NCBI RefSeq assembly: GCF_021130785.1
Contig: NC_060209.1
Coordinates: 26,243,001 to 26,307,000 of the forward strand
DNA from: Homalodisca vitripennis
Taxonomy: Eukaryota; Arthropoda; Insecta; Hemiptera; Cicadellidae
Length of the DNA stretch: 64,000 nucleotides
Reading direction: 5' to 3'
In this document: piece by piece, positions 59,301 to 64,000 of the stretch
How positions within the stretch are numbered: the first letter of the stretch is position 1
How the letters are laid out: each line of letters opens with the position of its first letter
The notes under the pieces: model-generated
Told to the model about the DNA's origin: nothing
Database searches by the model: none
The model's input: the letters and a program-made list of their open reading frames with translations, nothing else
Made by a program: the position numbers and the translations under genes

Positions 59301-62300
59301 AATTAGGTAGAACATAATTAAAAGAGGAATACAATTTTTTGTTCGATCATCCTGGACCTTTAAAGATATGTAGGCCTACTTGAAAATATGGGAATTGTAC
59401 AGTAACTTCATGATTGAAGAGGCTGGATACCCTGACTAAAACAGGAAATGTTTTAACTTTTAATATTTATAGGTCAAGTTTACACAGCAACACTCATTGA
59501 AAAGTAATTCATAAAATTGCCTACTCTCCTCATACATTTTTTATCATCAACTAAAAAATTCCTAGCAATGTGGCATTTTTATTTTGCCCTTTTACAGCAT
59601 TAAATAGAACAGTTTTCCTAAGTTTCTATATTTCTTTGATAAATAAGTACGTAGTCTGCTATGTTTGCTTTTCCAATGTAGGCTATACATACATGAATTA
59701 TCATCATAATGGCATTTAATATTGAAGATATATAGCTACACAATAATCTTTTGTAAAATTGTTTGTTTAGGTAATCATGAAGTTTGATTGTATACAAACT
59801 TTCTATGACTAATTTCATCACTTATTTTAGCCTGATCAATAAATTCACGCTTGAGAGAAAAATTGTTGATGTTTTTCTTTTATGCAATTAATATTCTCAT
59901 TCATCATTCATATTCGAAACAAGTTTTTGGTCACACTCTGAAAAAAAAAACTGCAGGTGACCTTTTTTAGGTTTTATTGAAGTATAATTAGTTTCTCTTA
60001 AAAATTTAAAATTCGTCCTGAAAGCCATAGTTAGATGTTCCCCTGTATTTTCATTAAAATATCTTTTGGATTCCTCATACAGCTCTTCTACTCATAAGTG
60101 TGGCTTGTAAAAATACACTTTTACTCTTTTTGAATTGTAATTACTTGTGTGACTGGGGATGGATTAAGTGGTTCAATGCAAGTTCCCAAACTGGTGGTTT
60201 AAGTTTTTTGGGATTATTCTCGTGATGGCCGTGTTTTTCTTCAAATGTGTCACTATCAGTATTTTTTTTTCTGCGCTACACTAATGTGCTTGACTTGACT
60301 TATAATTTAAGCAAACTTACTATAAATGTACGCCACTTACTCAGGCACTTTCTATCCTTCTTTTAAAAGAGTATTCCCAACACTTTTGTTTCACAGCTTA
60401 CTTGATGTTTTTTAGCTGGCTGTGCTCTTACACACTCCGATACAAAGAAATATTGTGATTTTTTAATTGACTAATCCAAAAAGTGTCAAGTACCTGCCTT
60501 TGATCGGTATTTGAAAATAAATTATGACGTTTCTTGTAACAAAATTTAGTGATGTTAGAAAATATTTTGACTTGAATAAGCCTGCCTGTATATTTAGATT
60601 GGGCAACATTTTCCATATAGTTTCTTACACCTTAATTCATTTGTTTCCGTGTATTATTAGTGGTCTGATTTATACGTAACTCCTTTCTTGGCAGCACTTT
60701 TCGTTATATAATTATTCTGAACAGAATTCATATTGTAAATAGTAAAACTAATATTAGATTATGAAAAATAACACTAAAAAGACAACGCAGCTAAAATAAA
60801 TCTATCCAATAACGCTGTCGTTTACAGAAAAGGGCTAATGACATCACCTGTTTAAACATCTATACCAGCTGACAGGATAGAGATACTGTCTAGAATCTTG
60901 TCGTGGTTATAGATTTAAAAATGCAGGATTAATGTTTGAGTTCCCAAGAAGGGCCTATTATACTATGAGCCCTTCTTCCAGTTGCCATCTCAATTATATA
61001 TAAAAAGGCATAACTAATATCCTCCTTTTTTTGGTGTAAGGATTAGAGTTAGGCATTTTAAATAATTTTTTAGGGTATTTTTCATAAATACAAATCCATT
61101 GTTTGGTAAAAAAAATAACAAGACCTCATTTATTAATTCCCCATAGTAAATTAAGAAAAAGTTAAAAATGTTACAAAACAAATCTGCCAAAAATGGTGAC
61201 ATTCTTCGTGCATACCTTATAACAATACGGTGGCATTTTTGTAAGTACTGAAATATCTGTCAGGTACTAAGAAATCTAATAATATTTATTCAATATATGA
61301 TCACAGTCATTGTCTAAAATGTATAAATAATTAGCAAGATATTGCATGAAAGCTGTCAACACAACTTTATTGAAAGTAGTAGTAGTAGTAGTTCGCCATT
61401 AGTATTTTAGGATTATGTTGTCGCTAGTATACTTTTGTGTACTGTTATTATTTTTGAAGCACATTCTGCTTTAAAAAAGGATTGTATATAATTATTTAAG
61501 ATTTGTTAAAACCAAGATGTTTGGGTTTTTATTTAGCAATTTATGTTTTAAGTTAGTAGGATGCAGTTAGTCATTATGACTATGACTGTTAGTCGATTAG
61601 TTTATAGGATTTATTTAATTGACTCATTATTTGTGGTTTATCATTTATTCTTTAATTTCAGAACATGATGACCGGGTACCTTTTACATCAGAGAGCACAA
61701 GGAGAGTCTCTTTCAAAAATTATGGTAACAACCGTTTTAAAAATTATCGTCAAAGAGGTAGAGATGACAAAATGCGAGCTGCACTTGCCATCGATGATGA
61801 TGTGGAAATGATGATTGGAAATGATGCTGGAAATTACCACCGTGGTAGATAGTAAGTAATATACCAAGTTTTAGTTAATTTTTAACTTTCACATATTGAC
61901 AATTTTTTCCAGTTTCCTCCAATTAAATTTTCAATCTTTTTGGGTGAGTTTTGCATCTTTCTGAAGATAGCTAGCAAAATGAACAGTATTTGTTACATTT
62001 AAACTGTTTATCTCTACTTATTTTCAAAGTATAGAAAACTGTGTCTAAACTTCAAATGCATTTATTTGAAGATTCATTCATAAGTAATCCATTGTATTGG
62101 TTAAATTGATTCTTCTCTAATTGATTATATGGAGTGAGAAATCAATTAATTAGAACAATAGTTATCTTTATTGGATATAGAAGATAGAACTATAAAGTAT
62201 GTATTTTATAGCATTGAACACTGTTATAAATGTCCACAAATATAAATGTAATATAGCAGTAGTGTATTTGGGGTGGTTTACCCATCTCCCCAATCCATCG

Positions 62301-64000
62301 GGGAAAGATTTACAAACCTTTTGACAAAGGTGTGCTATTTTGATTCTTAAAATGATTGCCTCTTTTTTTGAGTTTTTCACACACATAATAACACATTGTG
62401 TTTTTGTGATTTTTCAGTCAAGGAGGTTATCAAATGAGAGGAGTGTACTCCAAGAGAAGGAGAGGTGGTGCCAGACTAGATTCTCCGGTACCTGGTAGAA
62501 AACTCCCAGAAAGTCAATTACAGTGGTACAAAGTCACGGTAAGTATTCATATTGTTTTGTTTTGATGTTGTAAGAACCATTGCAGAATTCATTAGTTTAC
62601 AAATTATCATTAGCCAGTACAATTCCAGTGCTTGAATTAAAGTACTGCCAGCTGTAACCTTCCATTAATGGTTATATAAATCTACACATGTTTACATTTG
62701 ATCAACTGCAAGGCTTACAAAGTACTTCATAAACAACGTTTCATTGCTCCAGACTCTACAGTGTGAATGAGCAAAATGTTTTCTTACTTCCTCTCAACAT
62801 CAATGATTTCTTATCTTATTCATAAATATAGATTTTTTTAAAATTTCTTTACCCTATGCAGTTGATTTACCATCATTATATTCAAACAACCATTCTATTC
62901 ACCCTTTATACTAAATACACAAGAACCTAGTCATTTTATTTCAAAAATGTTTATTACATTTTAGATATTACTTAAACACAACACAACACAATGCTGTAAC
63001 ACGGAGAAATACTCAAGTAATTGGTAATAATAATAATTGGTGAATCGAGCAATGCAGATCAAAATGTTACTTAAACTTATTTATTTATTTATATTTGTTA
63101 GGTTGTTTAGTGTAATTAACTTCCATCTTATGGTCAGAAAGGAACAAAAGTGAATTAAGTTTAAATTCATACAAGCGTAGATTAACCGCTCGCAAAGAAA
63201 CTGTGTAGAAGCAAATATCTGAGCAGCCACGCATAGGAGGGGTCCCCCTCCAATGTCTAACTTTGAACTATAATCATCCTTGTTGTTTTATAGTCATACA
63301 CAACACTAAATGATTTTGCTCATTTTAATATTGATTGATAATTTGTACATTAAAATAACAAAATGTTTTACTTGAACAGATTCCAGAAGGACATAAGTAT
63401 GAACGGAGTTATTTGCTGGGACTCATCCAAAGTTACATCAAGCCTTTCACATTGACAGCATATGGTGTAAGTACAGTTGTAGAATTAGTTGCTTCCTCGT
63501 GCACACATAGAAGTATTGAATGTTGTAATAAATAAATAGTCAATCCAAGTAGTCAAATTAAATTTTATTATCTTCACAAAAATTGTTATCGCTTCATTAT
63601 CTGCTACATATAGCTTAACACAGTAAATTATTGCAAGTTAATGTTTAATATTCTATTTTGCTAATAATATTCTTATATAAGTAAAAAAAAAACTATTGTT
63701 ACATTGCACAGTTTTAATTTTTTATATTGACTAAAATAGAATTGAGTTTTAACTGTCTTCTAAAATGCCCATTGTCTGTGATTTTATATTTCACCTAATT
63801 TCCCTTCCGAAATAAAACCTTTAACATCTGTCAAAAATTTAACTTTTTTGGTATGACAGTAATATTGTTACAATTTAAATAATATCATTTTTCTTTTTTA
63901 ACAAATTTTAAAAAATTATATTTTAATATTTGTACAATAAATGTTGTTTTTTAACATCTATGGTATTTAATTACCATCGGAACAAAAATTATTAAAAATA
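56317..64000 (+). CDS. Nxf1: NXF1 mRNA export receptor, 5' part (continues past window)
   Basis: NXF1 (TAP; small bristles in Drosophila) carries spliced mRNPs through the nuclear pore as a heterodimer with NXT1/p15. Four exons (56317-56374, 61662-61851, 62418-62538, 63380-63466) join in consistent phases into 152 codons. The product has a basic, Arg/Gly-rich, disordered N-terminus (residues about 1-110, with RVSFKNYGNNRFKNYRQRG, then an acidic DDDVEMM patch and SKRRRGGAR). This part binds RNA and adaptors such as ALYREF and carries nuclear import signals in the family. The RRM-like domain then begins at LQWYKVTIPEGHKYERSYLL, closely matching WYKVTIPYG in known NXF1. The remaining RRM, LRR, NTF2-like and UBA domains must lie beyond 64000. 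Confidence 0.93.
56375..56754 (+). other. NXF1 intron 1, proximal part
   Basis: AT-rich and featureless. Confidence 0.6.
56945..57125 (+). repeat. Two direct copies of a 100-bp unit
   Basis: CGCCATTTTGAACTATTTTG and flanking sequence (GCGGCTCTCT ... GTGTCTATTCTTAA) occur twice at a spacing of 100 bp with a few substitutions. The duplication lies inside the TIR element. Confidence 0.9.
57143..57346 (+). CDS. 67-residue Cys-rich, FLYWCH-like ORF in TIR element
   Basis: The frame runs from ATG to TAA and has CVGC near the start, RRCGNGKCGNKLVV, NEFGDFSFRCG and a final YYNEH. The spacing of Cys residues, the hydrophobic strand and the closing N-x-H recall FLYWCH-type zinc fingers (C..CKAR...G...HNH) found in some MULE transposases, but the match is loose. 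A one-base shift at the stop would add further Lys/Cys-rich sequence, so it may be a truncated domain. Function not assigned. Confidence 0.35.
   Translation: MAHLCVGCSLSYVEAIRKDEYGVLQFYVNHGAYNRTRRCGNGKCGNKLVVNEFGDFSFRCGKYYNEH
57717..57936. repeat. Small inverted repeat, MITE-like (about 220 bp)
   Basis: CAGTACAATGAGAGGCCACC plus about 17 nt at 57718-57754 returns as its reverse complement at 57899-57935 with about three mismatches. The arms are about 145 bp apart. No target duplication was recognised. In NXF1 intron 1. Confidence 0.6.
58289..58863. mobile_element. 561-bp MITE with 37-bp perfect TIRs
   Basis: GGGTAGGGTATGATAAGCGG plus 17 more bases at 58296-58332 are perfectly inverted at 58820-58856. 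The heptamer ATATTAT flanks both sides (58289-58295 and 58857-58863). The ends can also be read as TGGG...CCCA between TA dinucleotides, so the target duplication is either 7 bp or a mariner-type TA. The interior is AT-rich, with a remnant resembling a C2H2 zinc finger on the minus strand (about 58495-58640) and no transposase. It lies in NXF1 intron 1. Perfect TIRs suggest recent activity. Confidence 0.92.
58864..61661 (+). other. NXF1 intron 1, distal part
   Basis: No exon or clear element was recognised in these 2.8 kb. A short AGT-rich tract lies near 61377-61391. It ends in the acceptor TTAATTTCAG. Confidence 0.55.
61662..61851 (+). CDS. Nxf1: NXF1 exon 2
   Basis: Acceptor ends at 61661; donor GTAAGT begins at 61852. 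Phase 1 in, phase 2 out. It encodes the basic RVSFKNYGNNRFKNYRQRG block followed by the acidic AIDDDVEMM patch, in the order seen in other NXF1 N-termini. Confidence 0.9.
61852..62417 (+). other. NXF1 intron 2
   Basis: AT-rich; no feature seen. Ends in TGATTTTTCAG. Confidence 0.75.
62418..62538 (+). CDS. Nxf1: NXF1 exon 3
   Basis: Phase 2 in (completing a Tyr codon), phase 0 out at the donor GTAAGT (62539). It encodes the Gly/Arg-rich YSKRRRGGARLDSP segment and the first strand of the RRM-like domain (LQWYKVT). Confidence 0.93.
62539..63379 (+). other. NXF1 intron 3
   Basis: No feature seen apart from short AT-rich tracts. Ends in ACTTGAACAG. Confidence 0.75.
63380..63466 (+). CDS. Nxf1: NXF1 exon 4 (last in window)
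   Basis: 29 codons (IPEGHKYERSYLLGLIQSYI, then KPFTLTAYG) forming the first loop and helix of the RRM-like domain. The donor GTAAGT lies at 63467, phase 0. An alternative donor two bases upstream (GTGTAAG) would change the phase. Confidence 0.92.
63467..64000 (+). other. NXF1 intron 4, start
   Basis: AT-rich sequence to the end of the window; the next exon is not reached. Confidence 0.7.

Overview
This is an AT-rich stretch of animal nuclear DNA, most probably from an insect. The evidence is split genes with GT-AG introns, abundant non-LTR retrotransposons, a Helitron ending in the CTAG form common in insects, TIR elements, and long TA and homopolymer tracts. The TE profile would fit a hemipteran, but the window does not fix the order or species. 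There is no bacterial-style operon, CRISPR array or viral gene set.

Two conserved protein genes are clear, both on the + strand. (1) The OSTM1 homologue, the lysosomal partner of the ClC-7 chloride/proton antiporter, has five coding exons between 26464 and 45781. Splice phases agree throughout and join to 249 codons. Its signal-peptide exon was not found. (2) The start of the mRNA export receptor gene NXF1 (small bristles) has its ATG at 56317 and four exons before the window ends; it continues beyond 64000. A possible terminal exon of a class-A GPCR lies at 5380-5599, with low confidence.

Layout. 1-26 kb is almost gene-free: a tRNA-derived SINE with target duplications (1032-1271), microsatellites, small dispersed repeats, and a 1.4-kb inverted-repeat element (23106-24520). 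26-46 kb is OSTM1, whose introns hold several LINE copies, an RTE-type LINE fragment with a perfect 15-bp target duplication (33005-33559), and an inverted duplication (40190-40987). 46-56 kb is intergenic: a 517-bp Helitron (46714-47230), a decayed DDE transposase fragment, an eleven-copy 117-bp satellite (48983-50278), a degenerate 130-140-bp tandem repeat, and two more LINEs. 56-64 kb is NXF1, with a 5.3-kb first intron carrying two TIR elements and one small inverted repeat.

I found no undescribed multi-gene system. The signals most worth a second look are: a strictly 16-nt periodic C15A array just upstream of the first visible OSTM1 exon; LINE copies that share an AATAAA signal followed by copy-specific 5-7-nt tandem tails; recurrent hammerhead-core-like motifs; a 561-bp MITE with 37-bp perfect TIRs and a zinc-finger-like remnant; and an 883-bp TIR element encoding a FLYWCH-like fragment. 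Annotation was by eye, so element boundaries are approximate except where target duplications or exact termini are stated.
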